The notes below the pieces were generated by a model. The model saw only the letters and a list, made by a program, of their open reading frames with translations. It ran no database searches and was not told where the DNA came from. Position numbers and translations under genes: made by a program. Positions 15,616 to 23,501 of a stretch of DNA of 64,000 nt are shown here, one piece after another; within the stretch, counting starts at the first letter, position 1, and each line of letters opens with the position of its first letter. The DNA comes from Azophilus sp965221755 (lineage in GTDB: Bacteria; Pseudomonadota; Gammaproteobacteria; Pseudomonadales; Azotimanducaceae), in assembly GCA_965221755.1 (NCBI GenBank), contig OZ244921.1, forward strand, positions 620,001 to 684,000, written 5' to 3'.

Positions 15616-15683
15616 GGCAAAGCCCCCTAATCCCCGGATCCGGGGATAACGTGACTGTCTGGATGGCACGGCTTGGAGGGTTC

Positions 15684-16540
15684 ATGGAGCAAGCGACGTT
15701 TGCGGAGCTGGAGCACGATGCGAAGAAGCGCGGGACGCGCCGGGAGTTGTTTCCTGCGAGGATGGACAGGCTGATTCCGTGGGACCGGCTGGAGCGGCGG
15801 ATCGAGCCGTTCCGCCCGAAGCCGGGCCGTGGCCGGCGGCAGCATCCCTTGCGCGCGCTGCTGCGGGTTCACTGCGCGCGGCTGTTCCAGGACCTGAGCG
15901 ATCCGGGGATGGAGGACCTGCTGCGCGAGGCGGGGTCGGCGCGCCGGTTTGCGGGGCTGCGGCTGACGGGTCCGCTGCCGGACGGGACGACGATGCTGGG
16001 CTTTCGCCATCTGCCGGAGGGGCGCGGCCTGGGCGAGGCGCCGTTCGCGAAGATCAACGCGCACCTGGCTTCGCTGGGCCATCGCCTGAAGCGCGGGACG
16101 ATCGTGGACGCAGGCATCATCGACGCGCCGAGTTCGACCGGGAACAAGGCGGGGGGAGCGGGATCCGGAGATGCGTCAAGTGGGGAAGGACGGCCAATGG
16201 CGCTTCGGGATGAAGGCGCGCCTCGGCGTGGACTCGGGGACGGGCCTGACGCACAGCCCGGGGACGGCCTCGGCGAACGAGGCCGACGTGGCCGCGGCGC
16301 GCGCGGCGCATCGCGCTGCTGCTCGGCTTCCCCAATCCGCTCACCGCCGGCCGCCATGCGGCCGCAGTCCGTCCGCGATCCGCAAAGGGCCGCGATGGGG
16401 CACCCGGAACCGCCCGCGGCGACCGATTCCGGGCAGCCCTTGCAACCCAAGCGCATATTGCCGAGGCTCGTTATGCCGGCCAAATCCAAAGGATCGAAAC
16501 CAACCGCGACTTGGGGGCAAATGCCCCCTTGTTCAGACCT
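15684..16540 (+). pseudogene. IS5-like transposase, frameshifted and truncated
   Basis: The start at 15684 has GGAGGG upstream. The frame gives MEQATFAELEHDAKK, then DPGMEDLLREAG, TTMLGFRHLPEG and GTIVDAGIIDAPSS, the first half of an IS5-family transposase including the first catalytic Asp region. After about 16150 homology moves to another frame (MRQVGKDGQWRFGMKARLGVD, HSPGTASANEADV) and then decays. No intact DDE transposase remains. Confidence 0.8.
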
Positions 16541-16575
16541 TCCTTAGCTTCGACTCGGTTTTGCGCTACATGTCC

Positions 16576-16869
16576 CTAAACAGGCTTCAGCCTGAGCGGC
16601 ACGGGCACATGGGTGACGGCGGCTTCGACCAGCCGAGCGGGGAGCTGGCCCTCCCGGAACCTTCGGTTGAAGCGGAAGACGAACTCGTCGAGGCACTCCT
16701 GGAGCCGCGTTCGGGAGACGTCGTGGAAGGCGCCGACCACTTTGGCCGCCAGCAAGCCGGCCCGCTCCCCCCGGCGCTCCACCGCGAACGGCACCGGCTG
16801 CTTGCCCCCGGCGCCGCGCCCGCGCTTGCCGGGGCGCCTGCCGCCCACCAGGGCGTCGTCCGCCTCCAC
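16576..16869 (-). pseudogene. IS1595-like transposase, C-terminal fragment
   Basis: 97 residues: an EADDALVGGRRPGKRG catalytic-strand region, a shortened middle, then LDEFVFRFNRRFREGQLP and a PVPLRLKPV end, as in IS1595 transposases. The central part of the catalytic domain appears deleted (VERRGERAGLLAAKVV joins to FHDVSRTRLQ). Confidence 0.72.
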
Positions 16870-16894
16870 CAGCCCGGTCAGCCATCAACCCCAC

Positions 16895-16960
16895 TGACAG
16901 CAAAACCTTGCCGTCACCCGACTGACGACAGACTTGGTTGACAGCAAACCCCTGCCGTCA
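16895..16960. repeat. Two 22-bp palindromic direct repeats
   Basis: 16895-16916 and 16939-16960 match at 20 of 22 positions, spaced 44 bases start to start. Each is roughly palindromic (TGACRGCAA and TTGCCGTCA arms). Two copies are too few to call an iteron array or CRISPR. Confidence 0.6.
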
Positions 16961-17025
16961 TCCACCTCTACGCGGCCACCGAAGGGGCCACGGAGTTACA
17001 CTTTCCTTACATAACCTATACAACT

Positions 17026-17057
17026 TTATGACTTTATAACCCTTTATAAAGTCATAA
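17026..17057. repeat. 13-bp perfect hairpin in an AT-rich patch
   Basis: Arms 17026-17038 and 17045-17057 (TTATGACTTTATA and its complement) with a 6-base loop. The patch from about 16998 to 17065 is markedly AT-rich inside GC-rich DNA. It could be an element end, a replication or promoter region, or a terminator; nothing decides. Confidence 0.6.
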
Positions 17058-17060
17058 GAT

Positions 17061-17753
17061 CTATCAGGACCTAAGTTTAACGGCGAGGCGAGAAGGGCGA
17101 GGGAGAGCAATCAGGCGAAGGCAACGCCAAGGCAGGCGTCCATCTTGGCTCGCGCCCAATCCGCCGCCGGGAACCCCGAGCACCGGGAGCGAATGCACAG
17201 CCATTCATCAGCCTGGAAGCAGGCCGAGCAGTCATCGACGACTTTCTGGATGCCCGAGGGCGTCCCCCCTCGATTGGGCGCATGGAATGCCCATTCCACT
17301 GCGGGAATTGGAAATGTTCCATGCGAGCCGCCGGAGCGAGGACGTACCGGGCACTGGCGATCTCCCAAAGGGACAGCAGGTGCGTGAGCCAACGGCGCTT
17401 CGCGCCGTCCGAGGGCGGGACGCCCTTATCTGTTAGGTTTTCCCTGCGGACCCCGGCGGGGCGCGGCGGGGCGGCCGGATCGTGACGCCCTGTGTCATCA
17501 AGGACCGCGAGCGAATGGGATCGCCCGCCGCCCGCACTCGCTCCGGGGGTCTCGCCTGAAGCGGGCGTTTCGCCTTGGAGCGGGCATCCTGCCGTCGCAT
17601 TGGCGCTCTTCAGGGCGCCGCCCGCTCAAGCCCAGCTAAAGTCAAACTAAGCCACCAACCGGCCAAGACATGCATTTTGGCTTTGCCTTGGCAACTGGCA
17701 TAATCGCGACCATCCCGTTTTGACCCGAAGCGGGGCGAAAAGGGAATCAAGCA
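17061..17753. other. About 690 bases without a supported gene
   Basis: Open frames exist on both strands (for example 17111-17392 minus) but none shows a recognisable family, a good ribosome site or a codon pattern distinct from its shadows. It lies between IS debris and a cyclase fragment and is probably decayed sequence. Confidence 0.45.
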
Positions 17754-18050
17754 TTGGCGCGGGCGATTTGCGGAGTATGCCACCGGAGCGGAGCGGGCGC
17801 CGCGGCGAACCCGGACACCATCGGCGTGATGCTGGCCGAACTGCCGGGGCTGGGGTGCGCGGGGCGGATCGACGGGGACGCCGTTTCCTTCGGATTCCAG
17901 GCACCGTGGGCCGATGATGGGGAAGAATGGAAAAAGCCGCTTGGCAAGCCCGCTGCCCCGACCAAGGGTTGATCGCCGTTGCCGACGCGCGGCTGGACAA
18001 CCGGGCCGAGATCGCCAGCGCCCTCGGCCTTGGCGCTGCGCAAGGCGCCG
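17754..18050 (+). pseudogene. Lasso cyclase C, 5' fragment (copy 4)
   Basis: Starts at a TTG like the intact gene and encodes MARAICGVCHRSGAG, ML-AELPGLGCAGRIDG and VSFGFQAP, then shifts frame near 17927 in an A-rich run to AAWQARCPDQGLIAVADARL and NRAEIASALGLGAA before similarity ends. It covers about the first 100 residues of the amidotransferase-like domain, on the opposite strand to the other copies. Confidence 0.85.
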
Positions 18051-18168
18051 GCGAAGCAGCGCTCATGGCTTTGACCGGCCCCCATGTCACCCATTCCCGG
18101 CTTCGCGGGCCAATGCGGCCTTGAGACGAAGCGCCCGGCCCAATCCGCCAAGGCGCTGGCGGCTCGGA

Positions 18169-19035
18169 TCAGTTGCGTAGCGGCAGCGCCGCAATCTGAA
18201 CCCGCGCCGCGGCGCCGAAGAGGCGCGCCGCGTCTCCATCGACGCCCCCGTCGGGATTCAGGGACGGCCAAAGCCCTTCGAGCCCGGCAATGATGTCCTG
18301 CAGCTGCGCCGCCACTGCCGCGGCGCCCGCGCGGTCCGCAAACGCAGCCGAGCGCGCCCAAGCGCTGGCGACCTGCGTGAATCCCCAAGCGTCCTGATAC
18401 TCGTGCAGGTTGTCGATGGCGCCGTCAATGACCCCGATCCGGTACTCCGCCCCCGCGGTTCGCAGAAGGTTTTCGATCACCTCGGCAAGCACTGCCGGGT
18501 CATCCGCGCCGGCGGATTGCTCGCAACGGGCAATGTTCGCCGTCAGTCCTTCATGGATCGCGGCCACTTCCTCCTGCGCGGCGCGCGCCTTCACCGCCGC
18601 CGCGAGCGATTCGAGGTCGTTCGCGAAGCCGGCGCAGCCACGCGCGTTGAACGCCGGAACCATCGATGCGTAGATCTCTTCCTGAGGGTGCTTCATGTGG
18701 GTTTCGGACAGCTGCGGCAGCTCGCGCTGATAGAGCGCATGGCCCACCGCAAGATGTCCTCGGATCAGCCCGAGCTGGGTCAGGTAGCCAACGTCGGCGG
18801 CCGGATCGGCACCGGCAGCCGCAGCGCCTTCGCCTTCTCCACCGGCGCCGACGCCTTCAACGAGCGGCTGGGTGAGCGTGGCCGCATCCTCGCTGTCGGC
18901 CGTCTTCATCAAGGCGCCCTCCTCGCTGCTGCATCCCGCAAGCGGACTGGTCACCAGCCAAGTCGCGACGCCCAGCGCACCAATGGTCTTCCAATCAAGA
19001 TGGCCCGTACTTTTGCTCGACATGCTGTTGCTCAT
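18169..19035 (-). CDS. Putative iron-associated lipoprotein
   Basis: 288 residues. Start at 19035 (MSNSMSSK), followed by a hydrophobic stretch and lipobox LAGCSS, so an outer- or inner-membrane lipoprotein facing the periplasm. The mature part is mostly helical, with conserved-looking HAVGHALY-like GHLAVGHALYQRE, HMKHPQEEIYASMVPAF and HEYQDAWGF, a His/Glu distribution that recalls imelysin/EfeO-type iron-binding proteins, though I cannot assign a family. It follows the Fe3+ binding protein on the same strand with a 94-base gap and probably belongs to its Fur-controlled transcript. Confidence 0.7.
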   Translation of the reverse strand: MSNSMSSKSTGHLDWKTIGALGVATWLVTSPLAGCSSEEGALMKTADSEDAATLTQPLVEGVGAGGEGEGAAAAGADPAADVGYLTQLGLIRGHLAVGHALYQRELPQLSETHMKHPQEEIYASMVPAFNARGCAGFANDLESLAAAVKARAAQEEVAAIHEGLTANIARCEQSAGADDPAVLAEVIENLLRTAGAEYRIGVIDGAIDNLHEYQDAWGFTQVASAWARSAAFADRAGAAAVAAQLQDIIAGLEGLWPSLNPDGGVDGDAARLFGAAARVQIAALPLRN

Positions 19036-19129
19036 GGTGGTTTGCCTGGAAAGTGTGTTGAATGACGCCCATGTGAACGCCTGAAACTGGTGCGCGACAA
19101 CCTGCTCCGGCTTTGCGCAATGAAGCCAG

Positions 19130-20161
19130 CTAACGCCAGCCGGCGCGATCGTAGATGCGCACCGCCTCGGCTTGGTTGCGGCCAAGCAAGCCGGCGCCGA
19201 TGCCATCCTCCTTGAAGTCGCCCAGCGCCGTGATGGGGCCGGATGCCTCACCGGCCACGGGATACTCGTTGTTGCCTTCCGCGAACATCCTCTGCGCGAA
19301 GTCCGTGGTGAGGTACTCCAGGAAGCGCACGGCATTGTCGCGGTTCGGGGCATGGCGCGTGACGCCCGCGCCGCTGACGTTGACGTGGGCGCCGCGGTCG
19401 TCCTGGTTGGGAAACACGACGCTGAGCCGATCCGCCATGCGCCTGTCCCCTTCCTTCGAGCTCGCCAGCCAGCGCCCAAGGTAGTAGGTGTTGGCAAGCG
19501 TCAGCCCGCACTCGCCCGAGGCGACGGCGGCGAGATTGCTGGTGTCGTTGCCTTGGGGCGGGCGGGCGAAGTTCGCCACGACGCCGGCGGCCCATTCCTC
19601 GGCGGCGGTTGCGCCGAGGGCGTCGATCAACGACGACATGAGCGACAAATTGTAGATGTTGGAGGACGAACGCATGCAGACCTTGCCGCGCAGCTCCGGA
19701 TCAGCGAGGTCCGCATAACGCGCGACGCCGCCCGCAAAGGCGCTGTCCTTGGCGTGCACAATCACCCGAGCGCGCTTGGACAGCCCAAACCAATGCCCTC
19801 CGGGCTCGCGAAGATGGGCGGGGATGCGCCGTTCGAGCGCCGCCGAGACGACCGGCTGGAAGATGCCGCGCTCCTGGGCTCGCCACAAGCGCCCGGCATC
19901 CACCGTGATCAGGATGTCGGCCGGCGTGTGCTCGCCCTCGTTGGCAATCCGTTCGATCAGTGCGTCGCTGCCGCCTTCAATGAGGTTGACGCTGATGCCC
20001 GTGCGTTCGGTGAAGGTGTGGTAGAGCGCAAAGTCCGTGTCGTAGTGCCTCGCCGAGTACAGGTTGACCTCTTCGGCGGCGAGGGACGGGACCGGGGCCG
20101 CGAGGCCGGCGAAAATCAAGACGGCCAGCCAGGCGACCTTGCGCGGGAGTCTTTGAATCAT
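19130..20161 (-). CDS. Fe3+ ABC transporter periplasmic binding protein (FbpA/FutA type)
   Basis: 343 residues from the ATG at 20161. A signal peptide ends at PSLAAEE; the mature protein begins VNLYSARHYDTDFALY, typical of class F ferric-binding proteins, with the paired-Tyr region NTYYLGRW for Fe3+ coordination. It overlaps the ATPase gene stop by four bases (ATGA), so it is translationally coupled, and it also has its own Fur box inside the ATPase 3' end. It delivers Fe3+ to the FbpB-like permease at 21317. Confidence 0.92.
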   Translation of the reverse strand: MIQRLPRKVAWLAVLIFAGLAAPVPSLAAEEVNLYSARHYDTDFALYHTFTERTGISVNLIEGGSDALIERIANEGEHTPADILITVDAGRLWRAQERGIFQPVVSAALERRIPAHLREPGGHWFGLSKRARVIVHAKDSAFAGGVARYADLADPELRGKVCMRSSSNIYNLSLMSSLIDALGATAAEEWAAGVVANFARPPQGNDTSNLAAVASGECGLTLANTYYLGRWLASSKEGDRRMADRLSVVFPNQDDRGAHVNVSGAGVTRHAPNRDNAVRFLEYLTTDFAQRMFAEGNNEYPVAGEASGPITALGDFKEDGIGAGLLGRNQAEAVRIYDRAGWR

Positions 20162-21318
20162 GATTGGAATCCACTCTTTGGGGTTTGGAACGGCATGTCC
20201 GAGCATTGCAATAAATGAGAATCATTATCGAATTTATGATAGACGAGCACTCCGGCCGGATCAAAGGCCAGCTTCACCCTCGCACCCACCGCCACCTTGG
20301 GGTCCGTCCCGTGCAGCGTGCGCAGGCGCTCGCCGCCCGCCTCGAGGATGACCAGGTGCCGGTCGCCCAGGAATCGACTGTCAACAACCTCGGGGTCATC
20401 GGAGTCGCCAAGCGCGATCCGCACGGCTCCTGACCTCAGGATCACCAAGTAAGGCTCATCCGGCCGTATTCCCGCGCCCGGCAGGCGAACCCGTCCAAAA
20501 TGGGTCTGCACGCCATCCGCCGCGCCCAGGCCCTCAATGGCGTTGGAATCGCCGAGCAGCTCCGGAATGAAGCGCACGGCGGGCGTGCGCCAAACCGCGG
20601 CGGGGGTGTCGTCCTGCAGGATCCGGCCTTGGTGAAGCACGGCGATGCGATCAGCGACCTCCATGGCCTCCCGGGCATCGTGCGTCACGATGATGCTGGG
20701 CACGCCGCTGGCGCGCAGAGCCCGGCGCGCATCATCCCGCAAGCGGCGGCGCAGGGTCGCATCGACGCTGGCGAAGGGTTCGTCGAGGAGCATGACCAGC
20801 GGCTCCGGGGCCAACGCCCGAGCCAGCGCCACGCGCTGCTGCTCACCGCCGGACAGGGTGTGCGGGTAGCGATGGCCATAGCCCTCAAGCCCCACTTGCC
20901 GCAGGCGCCTGAGCACCCGCGCGTCGCGTTCGCCGCCATCGAGCCCGCGCAACCCGAACGCCACGTTGCCGGCAACGGTCAGGTGCGGAAACAGCACGTG
21001 GTCCTGAAAGACCAGGCCAAAGCGACGCGCCTCCGGCGGCGGCTCGCGCCCGGGCTTGGCCAGTTCGGCGCCGGCAAAGGAGATGACGCCCGACTGCAGC
21101 GGCTCAAGCCCAGCGATGATGCGCAGCAAGGTGCTCTTGCCGCTGCCTGAGGCGCCGAGCAGGCAAACGATCTCGCCGGCGCCCACGGACAGGCTCACCC
21201 CCTTGAGCACCGGGTCGGGGCCATAGCCGTGCCGGATCCGCTCGAGCCTCAGCGTCCCCCTCGGCGCCGCGGCCACCGCCTCGGCGCGCGCCCGCTTTTC
21301 GTTACAATCCGCCGCCAT
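20158..21318 (-). CDS. Fe3+ ABC transporter ATP-binding protein (FbpC type)
   Basis: 386 residues. Walker A GASGSGKST, signature LSGGEQQRVALARAL, Walker B VMLLDEPFAS and a C-terminal TOBE-like regulatory domain are all present. It is divergent from the permease gene and the two start codons overlap by two bases, so their promoters must lie inside each other's coding DNA. The binding-protein gene follows with a four-base overlap. A Fur box sits in the last ~25 codons. Confidence 0.92.
   Translation of the reverse strand: MAADCNEKRARAEAVAAAPRGTLRLERIRHGYGPDPVLKGVSLSVGAGEIVCLLGASGSGKSTLLRIIAGLEPLQSGVISFAGAELAKPGREPPPEARRFGLVFQDHVLFPHLTVAGNVAFGLRGLDGGERDARVLRRLRQVGLEGYGHRYPHTLSGGEQQRVALARALAPEPLVMLLDEPFASVDATLRRRLRDDARRALRASGVPSIIVTHDAREAMEVADRIAVLHQGRILQDDTPAAVWRTPAVRFIPELLGDSNAIEGLGAADGVQTHFGRVRLPGAGIRPDEPYLVILRSGAVRIALGDSDDPEVVDSRFLGDRHLVILEAGGERLRTLHGTDPKVAVGARVKLAFDPAGVLVYHKFDNDSHLLQCSDMPFQTPKSGFQS
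20211..20229 (-). promoter_or_regulatory. Fur box within the 3' end of the ATPase gene
   Basis: The 19-mer ATAAATGAGAATCATTATC matches 15 of 19 positions of the Fur consensus, including an unbroken run over the last ten. It lies about 50 bases upstream of the Fe3+ binding protein start and would give iron control to that gene and the lipoprotein independently of the ATPase. Confidence 0.78.
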
Positions 21319-22984
21319 GTTCGATCAGGCGCCAACGACGGCTCGCGTCGGGCTGCGGATGCCCCGCGTCCCTTCGGCATGGACGCTGGGCGCCTTGGCC
21401 ATCGTGGCGCCCATCGCGGCGCCGATCGCTGCCATCCTGCTCGCCTTCGTCGCGCCGGATTCGGCCGTTTGGGCGCATCTGCGCGAAACCGTGCTGCTGG
21501 AGTACCTGCTCAATACCGTCGCTTTGCTGCTGATGGTGGCCATCCTGGCCCTGCTCCTTGGCGCCGGCTGCGCTTGGCTCGTCGCAACCAAGGAGTTTCC
21601 CGGGCGCCGGGTGTTTGCTTGGGCGCTGATTCTACCCTTTGCCGCGCCAGCCTACGTGGTTGCCTACGCCTATGCGGACCTGCTCGCCTACGCCAGTCCG
21701 TTGCAGACCTGGCTGCGCGACCTGGACCTGCTGCGCGAGGGACTGCCGGCGATCCGTTCCCTGCCCGGCGCGGGCCTGGTGTTGGGCTTCACGCTCTATC
21801 CCTACGTTTACCTGCTGGCCTACGTCGCCTTCGCGGACCGGGCCGGGCCGCTTGCCGAAGCGGCGCGGACGTTGGGCGCCTCGCCGCGGCGGGCGTTCCT
21901 CGCCATCGCCCTGCCGCAGGCGCGTCCGGCCATTGCCGGCGGCTTGGCGCTGGCGCTCATGGAGGCCGCAGCGGACTTCGGCGTGGTCGATTTCTTCGGC
22001 GTGCCGACGCTGACCAACGGCATCTTCCGAACCTGGTACGCCCAAGGCGAGCATCAGGCCGCTCTGCAACTCGCTGGCTGGCTGTTCCTGATCGTCGTGG
22101 CGCTGGTGGCGCTGGAGCAATTGGCGCGGCGCGGGCTGCGCGCCAATCCGGTGTCCAGGAACATGCCGCCGACCCGCGCGCCGCTAACGGGGTGGCGCGG
22201 CGCTGGCGCCACGCTGGCTTGCGCCGTTCCACTGGCTCTCGGCCTGCTGCTGCCCGCCGCCACGCTGCTGCGGCACGCGCTGGCCGGCGGCGACCCCAGC
22301 TTCGGCGCCGCCTTCGTCGGCTACGTGGCCAACAGCGTCACCGTGGCCACGATCGCAGCGGCGCTCGCTGGGCTGTGCGCCCTCTGGCTCAACTACGCGC
22401 TGCGCCTCGAAGGGAAGGCGCGGCTGCTCAGGCTCGGCGTGCGCACGGCCACGCTCGGCTACGCGATTCCCGGCATGGTGCTCGCGGTCGGGCTGATTGG
22501 ACCCTTGACCGCCCTCGACAAGCAACTGGCGGGCTGGCTGGAAAGCATCCTCGGCGTGCGCACTGGGCTGCTGCTCACCGGGAGCGTGGCCGCATTGGCG
22601 TTCGTGTACCTCGCTCGGTTCCTGACCGTCGCGTTCAACAGCCTGGAAGGCGGCATGGCCCGCATTCATCCCAATTACGACAGCGCCGCGCGCAGCTTGG
22701 GCTCAAGCCCGGGCGGGCTGCTGGCGCGCGTTCACCTGCCTTTGCTGACGCCGGCGCTGCTGACCGCGATGCTGCTGGTGTTCGTGGATGTGATCAAGGA
22801 GCTGCCGGCCACGCTCATCCTGCGGCCATTCAATTTTGAAACCTTGGCAACCCGCGCCTACCGCCTCGCCTCGGATGAACGCCTGGCCGAGGCCTCGACG
22901 GCTTCGCTCATGATCCTTGCCGTCGGCCTCGTGCCCACGCTGGCGCTCGCCTGGCGGAACTTCGCGGCGCGCGGCAGCCGCTAG
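21317..22984 (+). CDS. Fe3+ ABC transporter permease (FbpB type)
   Basis: 555 residues with about twelve membrane segments in two homologous halves. Each half has an EAA-type loop that contacts the ATPase (AEAARTLGASPRRAFLAIALP and DSAARSLGSSPGGLLARVHLP regions). This two-in-one layout is typical of FbpB/SfuB. It is divergent from its ATPase and binding protein, with a two-base overlap of start codons. A strong hairpin pair at 23018-23072 follows the stop. Confidence 0.92.
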   Translation: MFDQAPTTARVGLRMPRVPSAWTLGALAIVAPIAAPIAAILLAFVAPDSAVWAHLRETVLLEYLLNTVALLLMVAILALLLGAGCAWLVATKEFPGRRVFAWALILPFAAPAYVVAYAYADLLAYASPLQTWLRDLDLLREGLPAIRSLPGAGLVLGFTLYPYVYLLAYVAFADRAGPLAEAARTLGASPRRAFLAIALPQARPAIAGGLALALMEAAADFGVVDFFGVPTLTNGIFRTWYAQGEHQAALQLAGWLFLIVVALVALEQLARRGLRANPVSRNMPPTRAPLTGWRGAGATLACAVPLALGLLLPAATLLRHALAGGDPSFGAAFVGYVANSVTVATIAAALAGLCALWLNYALRLEGKARLLRLGVRTATLGYAIPGMVLAVGLIGPLTALDKQLAGWLESILGVRTGLLLTGSVAALAFVYLARFLTVAFNSLEGGMARIHPNYDSAARSLGSSPGGLLARVHLPLLTPALLTAMLLVFVDVIKELPATLILRPFNFETLATRAYRLASDERLAEASTASLMILAVGLVPTLALAWRNFAARGSR

Positions 22985-23017
22985 CGCAACCTGACCCAAA
23001 ACCCAAGCAAGAGGCGC

Positions 23018-23072
23018 GGAGTTTCGGGGTAAGCGAAACTCCAACCGCCTCTCGCCCTCTGGGCGAGAGGCG
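23018..23072. repeat. REP-like hairpin pair after the permease gene
   Basis: Two hairpins: GGAGTTTCG/CGAAACTCC (23018-23042), then a perfect 12-bp stem CGCCTCTCGCCC/GGGCGAGAGGCG with a TCT loop (23046-23072). The same pair recurs at 34543-34595. No T-run follows, so it is more likely a REP-type repeat than a plain terminator, though it could stop transcription. Confidence 0.75.
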
Positions 23073-23095
23073 CGGGTTGTATCGAAACCCGAATC

Positions 23096-23434
23096 ATGCA
23101 GAATGGCGCCATGTCGCCAACCACCCGGCACAATTGGATTTTACGGCTCGGGACGGCCCTGTTCCTGGCCGGGCAGGCGCTCTCCATTGCGCATGCCAGT
23201 GAGTTCGGTTCCGACCCCCATGAGCACAATGGCGTCGCCTGTCTCGCCATCCTGACCGACGAGCAGGACGGGATTGTTGCGAGCGCGCATCCCGCCGCGT
23301 CCGCATCCGTCGCCTCGGCATCCGCTACGCCCCAACCCAAGAGGCAGGCGCCCCGGGAGCGGGCGCATTCAATCCTGCCTCCGCCCACAGGCCCTCCTCC
23401 GTTCCAAGGCGTCTTCACTTCCTTGCGCCGCTGA
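23096..23434 (+). CDS. Small exported hypothetical protein upstream of TonB receptor
   Basis: 112 residues (or 107 from the ATG at 23111). An N-terminal hydrophobic segment (ILRLGTALFLAGQALSIAHA) looks like a signal peptide; the rest is short, with DPHEHNGVACLAIL near the N-terminus and a Pro/Ala-rich tail. The single Cys with nearby His is suggestive of a metal-related role but there is no firm family match. It precedes the TonB receptor by 67 bases on the same strand, probably in one operon. Confidence 0.6.
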   Translation: MQNGAMSPTTRHNWILRLGTALFLAGQALSIAHASEFGSDPHEHNGVACLAILTDEQDGIVASAHPAASASVASASATPQPKRQAPRERAHSILPPPTGPPPFQGVFTSLRR

Positions 23435-23501
23435 GGGAGCTCCGGCGTTCGCGCTGCGCCTTCGCCTTTGCGGTTCTCCCAACGCCCACAGATCGAGAGC
23501 C

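Noticed and set aside
16895..16960. CRISPR array
   Set aside because: Only two repeats, no further units and no cas genes.
18169..19497. One long 442-residue protein on the minus strand
   Set aside because: Its first half is out of frame with the Fe3+ binding protein it overlaps; the lipoprotein start at 19035 with a lipobox explains the real gene.
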